From positions 1-54,326 of the forward strand of contig JAVEDE010000017.1 in the NCBI GenBank assembly GCA_030841105.1: a stretch of 54,326 bases of DNA, written 5' to 3'. A program made the position numbers and the translations under genes. This DNA is from Pyrinomonadaceae bacterium. Lineage in GTDB: Bacteria; Acidobacteriota; Blastocatellia; Pyrinomonadales; Pyrinomonadaceae. The notes below the pieces were generated by a model, which saw only the letters and a list, made by a program, of their open reading frames with translations, did no database searches and had not been told where the DNA came from. Below are positions 8,355 to 17,897 of this stretch, one piece after another (the first letter of the stretch is position 1; every line of letters starts with the position of its first letter).

Positions 8355-11300
8355 TTGAACGCTCACGCCACGAACGCTCACGCCGGAAACCCTCATGCCC
8401 TGAAGGCTCACAACACGAACGCCTACGCAAGGCGATTCGTCGCCTCTCTCCTCGCCGCCCTCGCGGTCTGCCTGTGGGTCGCGGCCGTGCGCTCGCAGAG
8501 CGGCGCGTTGCGTCGCGTCACTGTGACGCCGGAACACGCGCTCAACCTCAACCCCACCATCAGCGGCGACGGGCGGCGCGTCGCGTTTGAATCAACCGCC
8601 GACCTGACGGGCGCGGGCGGCGGCAGAGATGCGGGCGGCGCGGCGGGGTTTCACACTTTCCGCGCCAACCTCTCCGCAGAAACCGCTGCGTTCGACACCG
8701 TGGCCGCCTCACGCGCGCCAGCCCCGGCCGTGTCGCGCGACGGCTCGCGCCTCGCCTTCGCCAGCCGCGAAAACCTGACGGGCGAAAACGCCGACGGCAA
8801 CTCCGAGATATTTTTGTTTGCCGACGGACGCCTGCAAGAACTCACACACACCACGCCCCACGACCCGGCCGAGCGCACCGCCGACGGCAATTTCCAACCC
8901 TCTATCTCCGACGACGGCACGCTCGTCGCCTTCTCGTCAAACCGCGACCTCACCGGCGCAAACCCCGACACGAACCTCGAAATATTTCTCTTCGACACGA
9001 CCATCCGCCGCACCACGCAACTCACCGACACGACCGGCACGCTCAACTCGACCGACGCGAAGATCAGCGGCGACGGCACGCGCGTCGCCTTCATCCGCGA
9101 CGCCCAAGCGACCGACGGCGAGACTTCACATCCGCGCGATTTGATGTTGTTTGATCGCGCGGACAATTCGACGCGCGTCGTTGCCGGCGGCGTTGAAGAG
9201 TTGTCCCTCACCTACGGCCGCGCGATCAGCACCGACGGGCGGCGCGTGGTCTATGCGGCGCGCACGGCGGCGCGGACGACGCAGGTGTTTCTCTACGACG
9301 GGCGCAACGATCAACTACGGCAACTCACCTCGCTCGGCTCGCGCGCCGCGGACGTTCCGCTTCACCCGACCATCAGCGGCGACGGCGCGCGCGTCGCTTT
9401 CGCCACCCGCCGCAACGTCTCCGGCGGCAACGCGGACGCGAGCGTCGAGTTGTACGTCTATGATCTTCCCGACGCAAAATTTTCCCGCGTCACGAGCGCG
9501 CCCTCAAACGCGACCGCCGAAGTCATCTCTTCCCTCAACGAGGACGGCTCGCTCGTCGCCTTCAACTTCCCGCGCGTGCTCACCGACACAATTTCCGCGA
9601 GCGAGTTCGCCAACAACTCCGAGATTTATCTGGCGCATCTCGACGCCCGCGCGCCCTTCTCTTCCGACCTGCAAGTGCTGCACGGCGCGTCTCTCGGCAA
9701 AGAGCCATCGAGCGTGAAAGCCATCGCGCCCGATCAAATCGCGATTGCGAAAGGCGTCAACCTCGCCCTCTACGCCACGCGCTCGCGGCCTCTGCCCGGC
9801 GGCTCGTTTCCACGCACGCTCGGCGGCGCGTCGCTCACAGTGAACGGGCGGCAGGCGCAACTCTTTTACGCCTCGCCCACGCAGATCAACTTCCACGTCC
9901 CCGCCGAAATTGAAACTGGCACGGCGCAAGTCGTCGTGCGTAATCACGACGGGCACGAATCGCGCGCGTCCGTCGAGGTGCTTCGCGCCGCGCCCGGCGT
10001 CTTCACCGAGAACAGCGACGGCAGCGGCGCGGCCGTCGCGCTCGACGCGCAGACGTTCCTACGCAGCCCCTTCGATCCGGTTGACGCCGCAGACCGCCCG
10101 CGACGTTTGATCATCTTCTCAACCGGCGTGCGGCACGCTGAATCAATCGGCGTCACCATCGGCGGGCACACGTTGGCCGTTGAAAACATCCTGCCTTCGC
10201 CAGACCTGCCCGGTCTGGACGAGATACACGTCCTCCTCACGCGCGCTCTGGCCGGAGCGGGGAGCGTTCCGCTCGTCGTGCGCGCCGACGGGCGCGAGAG
10301 CAATTTGTCGAGCGTCAATTTCACAGGCACGCGACGCGCCGCCAGCATTGCGCTTGAGCCTCAATCAACTTCGCTCGGCGTCGGCCGCTCCGTGCGTTTC
10401 GCGGCGACGGTGCGTGATGCTGACGGCATCGAGATCGTAAACGCGCCCGTCCGCTTCAACTCGTCCGACGAGAGCATCGCCATCGTTGACGCGGGCGGCG
10501 TCGCGCGCGGCATTCAGGCCGGGACGGTGACGATCACGGCCGCTTCCGGCGAAGTCTCCGCGACGGCGCGGCTGACAGTCTTCCCGCTCGCGCTCGTCCT
10601 CAACGAGATACTCGCCGACCCGCCCGACGGCGCGGCGGGCGACGCCAACCACGACGGCACGCGCAGTTCGACGCAAGACGAGTTCATCGAACTCGTCAAC
10701 GCCTCGACGATTGATCTAGACCTCGGCGGCTATCAACTCACCACACGCAACGCGGGCGGCGCGGACATCGTGCGCCACACCTTCACGGCCGACACCATCG
10801 TCGCGCCCGGCGCGGCCGTCGTCGTCTTCGGCGGCGCGCAGGCCGCCACGTTCGACCCCGCGCACACGGCGTTCGCAGGCGCGCTCGTCCTGACCGCTTC
10901 GACCGGCAGTCTGTCTCTCACAAACGGCGGCAGCGTCGTCAAACTGCTCGACCCGTCGGGCGCAACAATCGAACAGTTGGCTTACGGCGGCGCGGGCGAA
11001 CCCGAAGGCGACCGCAACCAATCGCTCACACGCGCGCCCGACATCAACGGCGATTTCACCCCGCACGAACTTGCGCCCGCGAGCGGCGGGCGTCCTCATT
11101 CGCCGGGCACGCGCGTTGACGCGTCGCCGTTTTCGATCAGCGTCCCCGTCGCACGCATCGAAGTCGCGCCCGCGGCCGCGAGCATCGAACTCGGCTCGCA
11201 ACAACAGTTCACGGCGCGCGCTTTCGACGCCGCCGGAGTCGAACTTCAAGGAGTTATCTTCCGCTGGCAATCGAGCGACACGACGGCGGCGACGATTGAC

Positions 11301-13649
11301 GGCGACGGCCTCGCGCGCTCGTTGGCTGCGGGCGACACGAACATCACGGCTACGGCGCGCGGCGTTCGATCAACGCCCGCGACGCTGCGTGTGCTACCGC
11401 CCAAACCGAAAGTTGCGCGCGTGGAAGTCGCGCCGCTCACGGCTTCGCTCAATCGCGGCGGCACGACTCAATTCAGAGCGCGCGCCTTCGACCCCGAAGG
11501 GCTTCCCATTGACGACGCGAATTTTTCGTGGTCTTCGAGCAACACGCTGATCGCGGCGATTGACTCCGCAGGGCTTGCGCGCGGCGCGGGCGCGGGCACG
11601 GCGACGATTGTGGCTTCAACCTCTGACGGCGCGGGCGGCACGGTCGCGGCGCAGGCGTCGCTCGAAGTGCGCGTTCCGCTCGTCCTCAACGAAATACTCG
11701 CCGACGTGCCGCCCGACGATCCGGCTACACAGGCCGTCGAAGGCGACGCCAACCGCGACGGCGTGCGCAACGCGGACGACGACGAGTTCGTCGAGGTGCT
11801 GAATCATTCGCCGTCGCCCGTGGACATCTCCGGCGTCTTCGTCTCGGACACGACCGCCAAACGTTTCACCTTCCCCGCGGGCACGATTCTCGCGGGCGGG
11901 AGTTCGCTCGTCGTCTACGGCGGAGGCGCGCCGCCGCGTGACGACGCCGCGTTCGGCGGCGCAAGCATCTACACTGCCGCGTCGCTCGGCCTGAACGACG
12001 GGGGCGACACAATTTCGCTCAAACTAGTCGTCGGCGATGCGGAGTTGATCATCGCATCCCAAAGCTACGGCACGGCCGCCGCGCAGAACACGCCGCCCGC
12101 GCCGGTTGACCAATCGTTGACGCGCTCGCCCGACGCCGCCGAGGCTTCGACGGGCGGCGACTTCATCGCGCACACGCACGCGTTGAACGCCGCGACGCGC
12201 CCCCATTCGCCCGGCACGCGCGCCGACGGCACGCCGTTCAATTCGCCACCTCTCACGCGCATCTCAGTCGAACCCGCCAACGCCACAATCGAGATCGGCG
12301 CGGCGCAAACTTTTCGCGCGCGTGCTTACGCCACGCTCGACGGCATCGAACGCGAAGTGTCGAACGTCTCGTTCGTCTGGGACTCGGACGACGCGCGCAA
12401 GGCATCCGTCGCGCCCGCGAGTGGGGCGGAGACGACGGCGCGTGCCGCGTCGGCGGGCGGCGTTCTCATCCGCGCACGCGCGAGCGGGCGAGAAGCCGCG
12501 GCGTCGCTGACGATCAATCCACCGCCGCCCGTCCTCACACGCCTCCTGCTGTCGCCCGACATCGCGACGATCAGCGTGGGCGGCGCGCAGCAATTCACGG
12601 CGCGTGCGTTCGATCAATACGAACAACCGTTCCCCGTCTCTGCGTTCAACTTCGATTCGGACAACACAGAGGTGGCGTCGGTCGAGTCCGTCATGCAAAG
12701 TCCGGCGAGCGGCGAAGCGCGCGCAATTGTGAGCGGGCGTGCAAGCGGCACGGCGCGCATCACGGCTTCCGCGAGCGACAGCAGCGGCCGGAACGTGTCG
12801 AGCAACGCGGCCACCCTCACAGTGAATCCGCCGCCCCCGTCCGTCGCGCGGATCGAGGTCACGCCGCAGTCTGCGACCATCGGCACGGGCGCGACTCAGC
12901 AGTTCAACGCGAAGGCTTACGATCAAAATGCTCAGGAGATGCCGGGCGTCACTTTCAACTGGACGACGGGCGACGCGGGCGTTGCGACGATTGACCCGAA
13001 CGGACTGGCAATGGGTCGTGCGGCAGGGGCGACCGGGGTGACGGCCGTCTCTGCGAACGTCGCGAGCGCGCCCGCGCGTTTGACGGTCATGCCGCCGCCC
13101 GCACCGTCCGCGGGTCAAGTGATCATCAACGAGGCGCTCGTCGCCTTCGCCACGTCGAGCACGCAGGCACGCAGGGATTTCTTAGAGCTTTACAACACGA
13201 CCGGGCAGACGCTCGACATCACCGGCCTCGTCGTCACGTTCCGCCCGTCCGGCTCCGGCAACACGCCTCAATCGGTCACGCTCGACGCGGCGGCGGGCGA
13301 CAGATTCTTGATTCCGCCTCGCGGCTACTTCCTCATCGCGGGCGGCGCGGACACCTTCGGCGCGGCGGCCGACTTCAACGCGTCGAGTTTCGATCTCAAC
13401 AACACGACGGGCGGAATCAAGATCGAGATCGGCGGCGTCAAGTTAGACGGGCTGGCATATCAAAGCGGCGCGACGCCCCCGGCCGCGCCGTTCAACGCTT
13501 ACGGCGCGGGGACGATTTTCACCTTCACGAGCGGCGCGACCAACGATCTCATCCGCAGCCCGAACGCGTCCGACACGCACAACAACGCGACCGATTTTCG
13601 ACGCAACGGCACGGCCTCTAGCGTCAGCCCGAAAGCGGCGAATCCTTAA
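8355..13649 (+). CDS. Giant secreted mosaic protein: PD40 propeller, Solibacter-type domain, Big_2 and lamin-tail domains
   Basis: 1764 residues from the TTG at 8355, chosen because AGGAG sits 8 bases upstream (an in-frame GTG at 8331 lacks one). A short Asn-Ala-His repeat tract precedes the signal segment (about 27-48). About residues 60-430 hold seven or more TolB/PD40 blades (ISGDGRRVAF, VSRDGSRLAF, ISDDGTLVAF...). About 450-650 match the acidobacterial cell-surface domain named for Solibacter (YASPTQINFHVPAEI). The rest alternates six Ig-like Big_2 domains (about 664, 932, 1018, 1298, 1392 and 1495 onward) with three lamin-tail domains (LVLNEILAD motifs at about 745 and 1108, and VIINEALV at about 1585). 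No sorting signal or anchor is visible at the C-terminus. It is probably an extracellular or outer-surface protein; the ligand is unknown. Confidence 0.85.
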   Translation: MNAHATNAHAGNPHALKAHNTNAYARRFVASLLAALAVCLWVAAVRSQSGALRRVTVTPEHALNLNPTISGDGRRVAFESTADLTGAGGGRDAGGAAGFHTFRANLSAETAAFDTVAASRAPAPAVSRDGSRLAFASRENLTGENADGNSEIFLFADGRLQELTHTTPHDPAERTADGNFQPSISDDGTLVAFSSNRDLTGANPDTNLEIFLFDTTIRRTTQLTDTTGTLNSTDAKISGDGTRVAFIRDAQATDGETSHPRDLMLFDRADNSTRVVAGGVEELSLTYGRAISTDGRRVVYAARTAARTTQVFLYDGRNDQLRQLTSLGSRAADVPLHPTISGDGARVAFATRRNVSGGNADASVELYVYDLPDAKFSRVTSAPSNATAEVISSLNEDGSLVAFNFPRVLTDTISASEFANNSEIYLAHLDARAPFSSDLQVLHGASLGKEPSSVKAIAPDQIAIAKGVNLALYATRSRPLPGGSFPRTLGGASLTVNGRQAQLFYASPTQINFHVPAEIETGTAQVVVRNHDGHESRASVEVLRAAPGVFTENSDGSGAAVALDAQTFLRSPFDPVDAADRPRRLIIFSTGVRHAESIGVTIGGHTLAVENILPSPDLPGLDEIHVLLTRALAGAGSVPLVVRADGRESNLSSVNFTGTRRAASIALEPQSTSLGVGRSVRFAATVRDADGIEIVNAPVRFNSSDESIAIVDAGGVARGIQAGTVTITAASGEVSATARLTVFPLALVLNEILADPPDGAAGDANHDGTRSSTQDEFIELVNASTIDLDLGGYQLTTRNAGGADIVRHTFTADTIVAPGAAVVVFGGAQAATFDPAHTAFAGALVLTASTGSLSLTNGGSVVKLLDPSGATIEQLAYGGAGEPEGDRNQSLTRAPDINGDFTPHELAPASGGRPHSPGTRVDASPFSISVPVARIEVAPAAASIELGSQQQFTARAFDAAGVELQGVIFRWQSSDTTAATIDGDGLARSLAAGDTNITATARGVRSTPATLRVLPPKPKVARVEVAPLTASLNRGGTTQFRARAFDPEGLPIDDANFSWSSSNTLIAAIDSAGLARGAGAGTATIVASTSDGAGGTVAAQASLEVRVPLVLNEILADVPPDDPATQAVEGDANRDGVRNADDDEFVEVLNHSPSPVDISGVFVSDTTAKRFTFPAGTILAGGSSLVVYGGGAPPRDDAAFGGASIYTAASLGLNDGGDTISLKLVVGDAELIIASQSYGTAAAQNTPPAPVDQSLTRSPDAAEASTGGDFIAHTHALNAATRPHSPGTRADGTPFNSPPLTRISVEPANATIEIGAAQTFRARAYATLDGIEREVSNVSFVWDSDDARKASVAPASGAETTARAASAGGVLIRARASGREAAASLTINPPPPVLTRLLLSPDIATISVGGAQQFTARAFDQYEQPFPVSAFNFDSDNTEVASVESVMQSPASGEARAIVSGRASGTARITASASDSSGRNVSSNAATLTVNPPPPSVARIEVTPQSATIGTGATQQFNAKAYDQNAQEMPGVTFNWTTGDAGVATIDPNGLAMGRAAGATGVTAVSANVASAPARLTVMPPPAPSAGQVIINEALVAFATSSTQARRDFLELYNTTGQTLDITGLVVTFRPSGSGNTPQSVTLDAAAGDRFLIPPRGYFLIAGGADTFGAAADFNASSFDLNNTTGGIKIEIGGVKLDGLAYQSGATPPAAPFNAYGAGTIFTFTSGATNDLIRSPNASDTHNNATDFRRNGTASSVSPKAANP

Positions 13650-13653
13650 AAGC

Positions 13654-14093
13654 AGTGACGAGTGATAAGTGACAAGTGACAAGTGACCAGATAAAAGCAA
13701 GCGGTTATAAAGATTTGCTCGTGTGGCAAAAGGGCATTGCTTTAGTGAAGGAGGTATATAGAATCACGGGTGTCTTTCCAGCGGAGGAAAAATTTGGGCT
13801 TGTCTCGCAAATGCGCAGAGCCGCAGTTTCGATACCTTCGAACATAGCCGAGGGACAAGCACGCCATACAAAAGGAGAATTCATTCAATTCATCTCCCAT
13901 GCAGAAGGCTCGGTCGCGGAGCTAGACACGCAGTTGATAATTTCTATTCAACTGAGTTATTGCCCGCAAGCCCAAGCTGAAAGCGCATTTGAACTTCTGA
14001 GTGAATTACGGAGGATGCTTAACGCTCTGCGCAGAAGGCTCACCAGCCCCTAGCCAGCGTCTTCTTGTCACTTGTCACTTGTCACTCGTCACT
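13654..14093. mobile_element. Heptad inverted-repeat element enclosing a four-helix-bundle gene
   Basis: The left arm (13654-13687) has five GTGACAA-type words. The right arm (14064-14092) has four reverse-complement words. Between them lies one gene on the plus strand. The element fills the whole gap between two convergent genes: the surface-protein TAA at 13647-13649 and the zapA stop complement TTA at 14097-14099. TTAA stands on both sides, which may be a target duplication or chance from the two stop codons. Other copies with the same arms lack a gene, so this looks like the coding version of the family. Mobility is inferred only. Confidence 0.5.
13676..14053 (+). CDS. Four-helix-bundle protein (23S rRNA IVS / S23 family)
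   Basis: 125 residues. The family signature is clear: YKDLLVWQKGIALVKEVYR near the start, then FPAEEKFGLVSQMRRAAVSIPSNIAEGQAR, KGEFIQFISHAEGSVAELDTQ and a final helix. Relatives are encoded in intervening sequences of bacterial 23S rRNA genes, and the Avd protein of diversity-generating retroelements shares the fold; the biochemical role is poorly known. The only in-frame start before the conserved core is GTG 13676, which belongs to a GTGACAA word of the repeat arm, because a TGA lies two codons upstream. The gene is therefore built into the inverted-repeat element. No reverse transcriptase or rRNA gene is near. Base composition is lower in GC than its neighbours, consistent with separate origin. 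Confidence 0.88.
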   Translation: MTSDQIKASGYKDLLVWQKGIALVKEVYRITGVFPAEEKFGLVSQMRRAAVSIPSNIAEGQARHTKGEFIQFISHAEGSVAELDTQLIISIQLSYCPQAQAESAFELLSELRRMLNALRRRLTSP

Positions 14094-14096
14094 GTC

Positions 14097-14630
14097 TTAA
14101 TCGTCTTCTTCGATGGAGAAGGAGGTTTCTTGCTTGGTCTGCTGGCGGAGGCTTTGGAGTTTGGCGGCGACTTTGCTACTGAGGCGTTCGCTGCGGGCTT
14201 TCGCGGCGTCGGATTCGGGCGCGTCGAAAATATCTTCAAACCACGACTGGCGCTCGGCTGACTTGGGGGCGTCGTCGGTCGTGGTCTCTACCGCCCGCTC
14301 CGTCTCTCGCTCCGTATCCCCCGTTTGTGTGGTGGAGTCGTCGCGGGCTGCGTCGCTTTCTGACGGGCGCGAGAGTAGCTCCTGAAACTCTCTCTCGTAG
14401 TGGTCGCGCGTGTCGCTTAATTCGTCGGCGATGTTGAGGGCGGCGAAGACGGCGATCTTGGCGAGGTCGTGCGCCGTGGTGTGCGCGGAGATGAGGCGCA
14501 TGCGCTCGTCAACGAGTCCGGCGATGCGCTTGATGTGCTCGACTTCGCGGTTCGTGCGCAGGCTGTAAACCTGATTGAAGATGTTCACTTCAACCGATTT
14601 GAACGAGGGCTTAGGGGCGTCGCTGCTCAT
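14097..14630 (-). CDS. zapA: Cell division protein ZapA-like
   Basis: 177 residues. Residues about 10-90 match ZapA (SVEVNIFNQVYSLRT ... VDERMRLISAHTTAHDLAKIAVFAALNIADEL), a small protein that promotes FtsZ bundling. ZapA is usually about 100 residues. Here an acidic, Ser/Thr/Glu-rich tail of about 85 residues follows the coiled-coil helix. It starts 12 bases after the thiG stop codon on the same strand and is probably cotranscribed with it. Its stop codon abuts the right edge of the repeat element at 13654-14093. Confidence 0.85.
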   Translation of the reverse strand: MSSDAPKPSFKSVEVNIFNQVYSLRTNREVEHIKRIAGLVDERMRLISAHTTAHDLAKIAVFAALNIADELSDTRDHYEREFQELLSRPSESDAARDDSTTQTGDTERETERAVETTTDDAPKSAERQSWFEDIFDAPESDAAKARSERLSSKVAAKLQSLRQQTKQETSFSIEEDD

Positions 14631-14642
14631 AAAGAAATCCGT

Positions 14643-15434
14643 TTACCTGACCACGCCCGCGAGCGGGCTGGACGCGCTGGCGTAGAGGCGTTTCGGCATG
14701 CGCCCGGCGAGATAGGCGAGGCGTCCGGCGCGGATGGCGAGACGCATCGCGTCGGCCATACGTGCGGCGTCGCGCGCTTCGGCAATCGCGGTGTTCATCA
14801 GCACGGCGTCCGCGCCGAGTTCCATCGCAATCGCCGCGTCGCTCGCCGTGCCGACGCCCGCGTCAACGATGATGAGGGCTTCGGGTAACTGCTCGCGCAT
14901 GATCGCGAGGTTCGCAGGGTTCTGCACGCCGAGACCCGAACCGATAGGCGCGGCGAGCGGCATCACGGCGGCGCAACCCGCGTCCAACAACTTCTTCGCC
15001 ATGATCAGGTCATCGCTGAAATACGGCAACACCGTGAAGCCCTCTCGGACTAAGACGCGCGCGGCTTCGAGCGTCTGCTCGTTGTCGGGAAAGAGCGTCG
15101 TTTGGTCGCCGATCACTTCGAGTTTGACGAGATCGGTGTGCAGAGCTTCGCGCGCGAGGCGTGCGGTGCGGATGGCCTCCTCGGCCGTGTAACACCCGGC
15201 GGTGTTCGGCAGGATGGCGAGCGCGGGGTCGAGGTGATCGAGGAACGACTCGCTGCTGCGGTCAAGCGGCACGCGGCGCACGGCCACCGTCACCATCTGC
15301 GCGCCCGACGCGCGATGCGCCGCCTTCATCTCCTCGAAGCTGCGATACTTCCCCGTCCCGATGATCAGGCGCGAAGTGAAAGTGCGTCCGCCGATCTCGA
15401 AAGTTTCCGTTTGCGTGGTTAAGGTAGTTGACAT
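14643..15434 (-). CDS. thiG: Thiazole synthase
   Basis: 263 residues, normal for ThiG. The barrel begins with [19 protein letters not shown]. The Schiff-base lysine is Lys104 in [10 protein letters not shown]. Phosphate-binding loops are seen ([45 protein letters not shown]). ThiG forms the thiazole phosphate of thiamine from DXP, dehydroglycine and ThiS-thiocarboxylate. A thiS gene lies 3.4 kb away on the same strand at 18834-19061. An extended -10 promoter lies just upstream. I saw no TPP riboswitch in the 133-base leader region. Confidence 0.95.
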   Translation of the reverse strand: MSTTLTTQTETFEIGGRTFTSRLIIGTGKYRSFEEMKAAHRASGAQMVTVAVRRVPLDRSSESFLDHLDPALAILPNTAGCYTAEEAIRTARLAREALHTDLVKLEVIGDQTTLFPDNEQTLEAARVLVREGFTVLPYFSDDLIMAKKLLDAGCAAVMPLAAPIGSGLGVQNPANLAIMREQLPEALIIVDAGVGTASDAAIAMELGADAVLMNTAIAEARDAARMADAMRLAIRAGRLAYLAGRMPKRLYASASSPLAGVVR

Positions 15435-15470
15435 ATGCAGTTGAAATATTCCCGCCGGGTTCGATTCGAG

Positions 15471-15476
15471 ATTATA
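15471..15476 (-). promoter_or_regulatory. Extended -10 promoter for thiG-zapA
   Basis: On the minus strand the bases read TGCTATAAT, a perfect TATAAT with the TG of an extended -10. No good -35 is found at 17 bases. It would start transcription about 30 bases before the thiG ATG. Confidence 0.5.
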
Positions 15477-15502
15477 GCAACTAAACCTCCACGAACGGCA
15501 AA

Positions 15503-15534
15503 GGGAGCGGCGCGCAAAATGCGATGCCGCTCCC
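15503..15534 (-). terminator. Possible terminator after the SPFH gene
   Basis: A 9-bp stem (GGGAGCGGC / GCCGCTCCC) with a short inner CGC/GCG pairing, located 34 bases past the SPFH stop codon on the minus strand. Only TTT follows on that strand, so it is a weak intrinsic terminator or simply a stable hairpin. Confidence 0.45.
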
Positions 15535-15567
15535 CAGCGCCGACGAGTAATGCGGGTTTTACTCTTT

Positions 15568-17793
15568 TTACTTCGCCCCGTTCCCGTCGCCGTTGCCGCC
15601 CGTCGGTTTCCCGCCGTTCTCGCCGCCCCCGTTGGGCAGACGGTCGCGGAAGAGGTTGAGCAGGAGGAGCGTGCCGAGGCCGCCGCCCGCGCCGTCGCCG
15701 TTGCTGCCCGTCGCCATCACGTCGGGCGTGATGCGGACGCCCTTCTCGCCGATCACGCGGAGCGTCTCGACGAGCGCGACGCCCTGCGCGCCGAGCGCGT
15801 TGACCTGTTCGTGATAAGCGACGCCCTGCGCCTCGCCCATCAAACGCACCTTCTCTGCTTCGGCCTTGCCGGTGGCGAGAATGTAGTGCGCCTCGCCGTC
15901 GGCTTCGGCCTTGCGCTGCTCGGAGCGTTTGCCCGCGATGTCCACGCCGACGGTCGCCGCCATGAGGTCTTTCTGGTTGTCGGCCTGCGCGCTGATGCGT
16001 GCGAGTTGGATGCGCTTCTCTTCGGCCTCGCGCTGCGCGTCGTACATGTTCTGCCGCTGCTCGGCGAGAATCTTCTCCGTCTGCGTCTTCATCAACTCGG
16101 CGGGCAGGTGGATGTGGCAGATCAAAACGTTGACGACATCAACGTGATACTTCAACAGGTGCGCCCTCACGCGAGCCTCCGCGCGCTCCTGCTCCTCGTG
16201 CCGGTTCTGCAAGTAGGCCATCGCCGACGACTCGGACGCTTGATTGCGGAAGATCGAGTCAATGAGCGGGTGCATCACGTTCTGGATCAACTTATCAATC
16301 GAGCCGATCTTAGCGACCATGAAGGGCGCGTCCTCCGGCTTGACGCGGAACACGACGCGCACTTCGAGTTGCATCGTGAAGCCGTCTTTCGAGATGACCT
16401 CGAACGGGTTGAACGACTGGTTCACTTCGCCCGCCGTCCACTCGACGGTCTGGTTCGTCGTCGGGATAACGATGGGCGTGATCGCCAAAGTGTTGACGTA
16501 ATAGCGGCCGGGGCCGACGACTGTTTCCTGAATGCCGCGATAGCCTTCGGGCACGACGTAGGCTTCGTGCGCGCCTTCGTCGAGCCTGCGGTCGGCCGGG
16601 TCGCCGGACATGAGGTCTTCCTGTATCTCCGCGACGTTGCGGTTCTCGTCGCCGAGTTTGTCGAGGCGCGCGGCAGCCTGCTCGACGTGCTCCTGCTCCT
16701 CTCGCTCCATCCGCTCGCGCACCTTCGCCGCCATCACCTTGCGCACTTCCTCGCCGGGGTCTTTGCCGATGTTCGAGACGATCACGGCCACCTCGCCCGG
16801 CTTCACTTCCTTAGCCGATTCGGGGATCACTTTGAAGACGAGCGGGTTGATGTAGTAAGTGCCGGGCAGCAGGATGTCTTTCTGCGGGCCGCGCTGGCCG
16901 CCGCCCGTGATGAACTCGTTGCAGTCCTGAAAATTGTCGTGGCCTTGAACGGGCGTCGCCACGTAGTCGCGCGGGTCGAGCGGCGCGCCGTCCAAAGCTT
17001 CGACGAGACCGATCTGGTTCTCGTTGATGATCGTCGCGTCGTAGTGGCGCACGAAGAAGAGGCCGTGTTTAGTTTCAGTGCCGTCTTCGATGGAGATGGA
17101 CTGCGTCAGTATTCGGTAAGTGCCGGGCGTCAGGATTTCCACCTGCGGGCCTTTCTGCCCGCCGCTCGCGATGAACTGCTCTGCGTCCTGATAGTTGCGA
17201 TGGTTCGAGATGGCCTTGCCGTGCAGTCGTCCGGCGTCGAGTTGATCGCCGTCGGCCGCTGTCACGACGCCGACCTTGCCCGGCGGGATGACGGTCGCCT
17301 TCGCCACCGAGACGCGGAACAGGTAAGGGTGAATCGGCCACAAGCCCGGCGGCAGCGTTCGCAGTTGGATACCTTTGACGCCGCCCTGCTTGATGAAGGC
17401 GATTGGATCTTGGAAGTTGTTGTGCGCGTTCTCGGCGCGGTCGGGCGCGAAGATGCGTCCGGGCGGCATCGGCTCGCCGTCCACGGCCTCGATGATGCCG
17501 AGTTCTTCCGCGCCCACTTCGATGAGCGGAACTTTACGCACTACGCTCTCCAAAGGCCACAACAGAAAGTGCAGTCCGGGCTTGAGCACGTCGGCCTGAA
17601 TGCCGACCTCGCCCTCGGTGGCGACGACGCGCCCCGGCGGCATCTTCGCGCCGAGATAACGACGCTCCTTGATGGCGATCTCGCGTCCGCCGACGTTGAC
17701 GAACATTTTGCTCAGGAGGATGAGCACGACGAGCGCCACGATGCCGAGGAGTATCAGGAGGGGCATACTGCCGAAGAGATCATTGATGTCCAT
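15568..17793 (-). CDS. SPFH/Band 7 (flotillin-like) membrane protein with three internal repeats
   Basis: 741 residues from ATG 17793, chosen because AAAGGAAG lies just upstream; an in-frame ATG at 17817 has none. One membrane segment lies at about residues 12-30. Then come three copies of a module of about 90 residues, with DG-P---GR, H-NFQD---FI--GGQ-GPQ and L-PGTY-I-P motifs (about 80-150, 170-235 and 265-325). An SPFH domain follows (about 400-600) with a helical Ala/Glu/Gln-rich coiled coil ([24 protein letters not shown]). The tail is Gly/Asn-rich and low complexity. Flotillin-like proteins scaffold membrane microdomains. The repeated modules resemble the repeat plan of major vault protein, which also has an SPFH-like shoulder. 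The N-terminus is unusually long for a bacterial flotillin. Confidence 0.85.
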   Translation of the reverse strand: MDINDLFGSMPLLILLGIVALVVLILLSKMFVNVGGREIAIKERRYLGAKMPPGRVVATEGEVGIQADVLKPGLHFLLWPLESVVRKVPLIEVGAEELGIIEAVDGEPMPPGRIFAPDRAENAHNNFQDPIAFIKQGGVKGIQLRTLPPGLWPIHPYLFRVSVAKATVIPPGKVGVVTAADGDQLDAGRLHGKAISNHRNYQDAEQFIASGGQKGPQVEILTPGTYRILTQSISIEDGTETKHGLFFVRHYDATIINENQIGLVEALDGAPLDPRDYVATPVQGHDNFQDCNEFITGGGQRGPQKDILLPGTYYINPLVFKVIPESAKEVKPGEVAVIVSNIGKDPGEEVRKVMAAKVRERMEREEQEHVEQAAARLDKLGDENRNVAEIQEDLMSGDPADRRLDEGAHEAYVVPEGYRGIQETVVGPGRYYVNTLAITPIVIPTTNQTVEWTAGEVNQSFNPFEVISKDGFTMQLEVRVVFRVKPEDAPFMVAKIGSIDKLIQNVMHPLIDSIFRNQASESSAMAYLQNRHEEQERAEARVRAHLLKYHVDVVNVLICHIHLPAELMKTQTEKILAEQRQNMYDAQREAEEKRIQLARISAQADNQKDLMAATVGVDIAGKRSEQRKAEADGEAHYILATGKAEAEKVRLMGEAQGVAYHEQVNALGAQGVALVETLRVIGEKGVRITPDVMATGSNGDGAGGGLGTLLLLNLFRDRLPNGGGENGGKPTGGNGDGNGAK

Positions 17794-17897
17794 GTCGCTT
17801 CCTTTGTTGCGATGCAACGGTTAAAGATTCAATCCGGCGTGCGCGCTGCTGTGGGCGCACGCGAAACTACTGTTGGCCGCCTTAGCCTGTTCTTCCG

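Noticed and set aside
13646..14100. TTAA target-site duplication flanking the four-helix-bundle element
   Set aside because: TTAA occurs on both sides of this copy, but both cases are stop codons, and the other copies of the family do not have it on both sides. It is kept only as a possibility.
15435..15567. TPP riboswitch upstream of thiG
   Set aside because: The leader is too short between the promoter-like TATAAT and the ATG, and the conserved TPP-aptamer bases are not seen.
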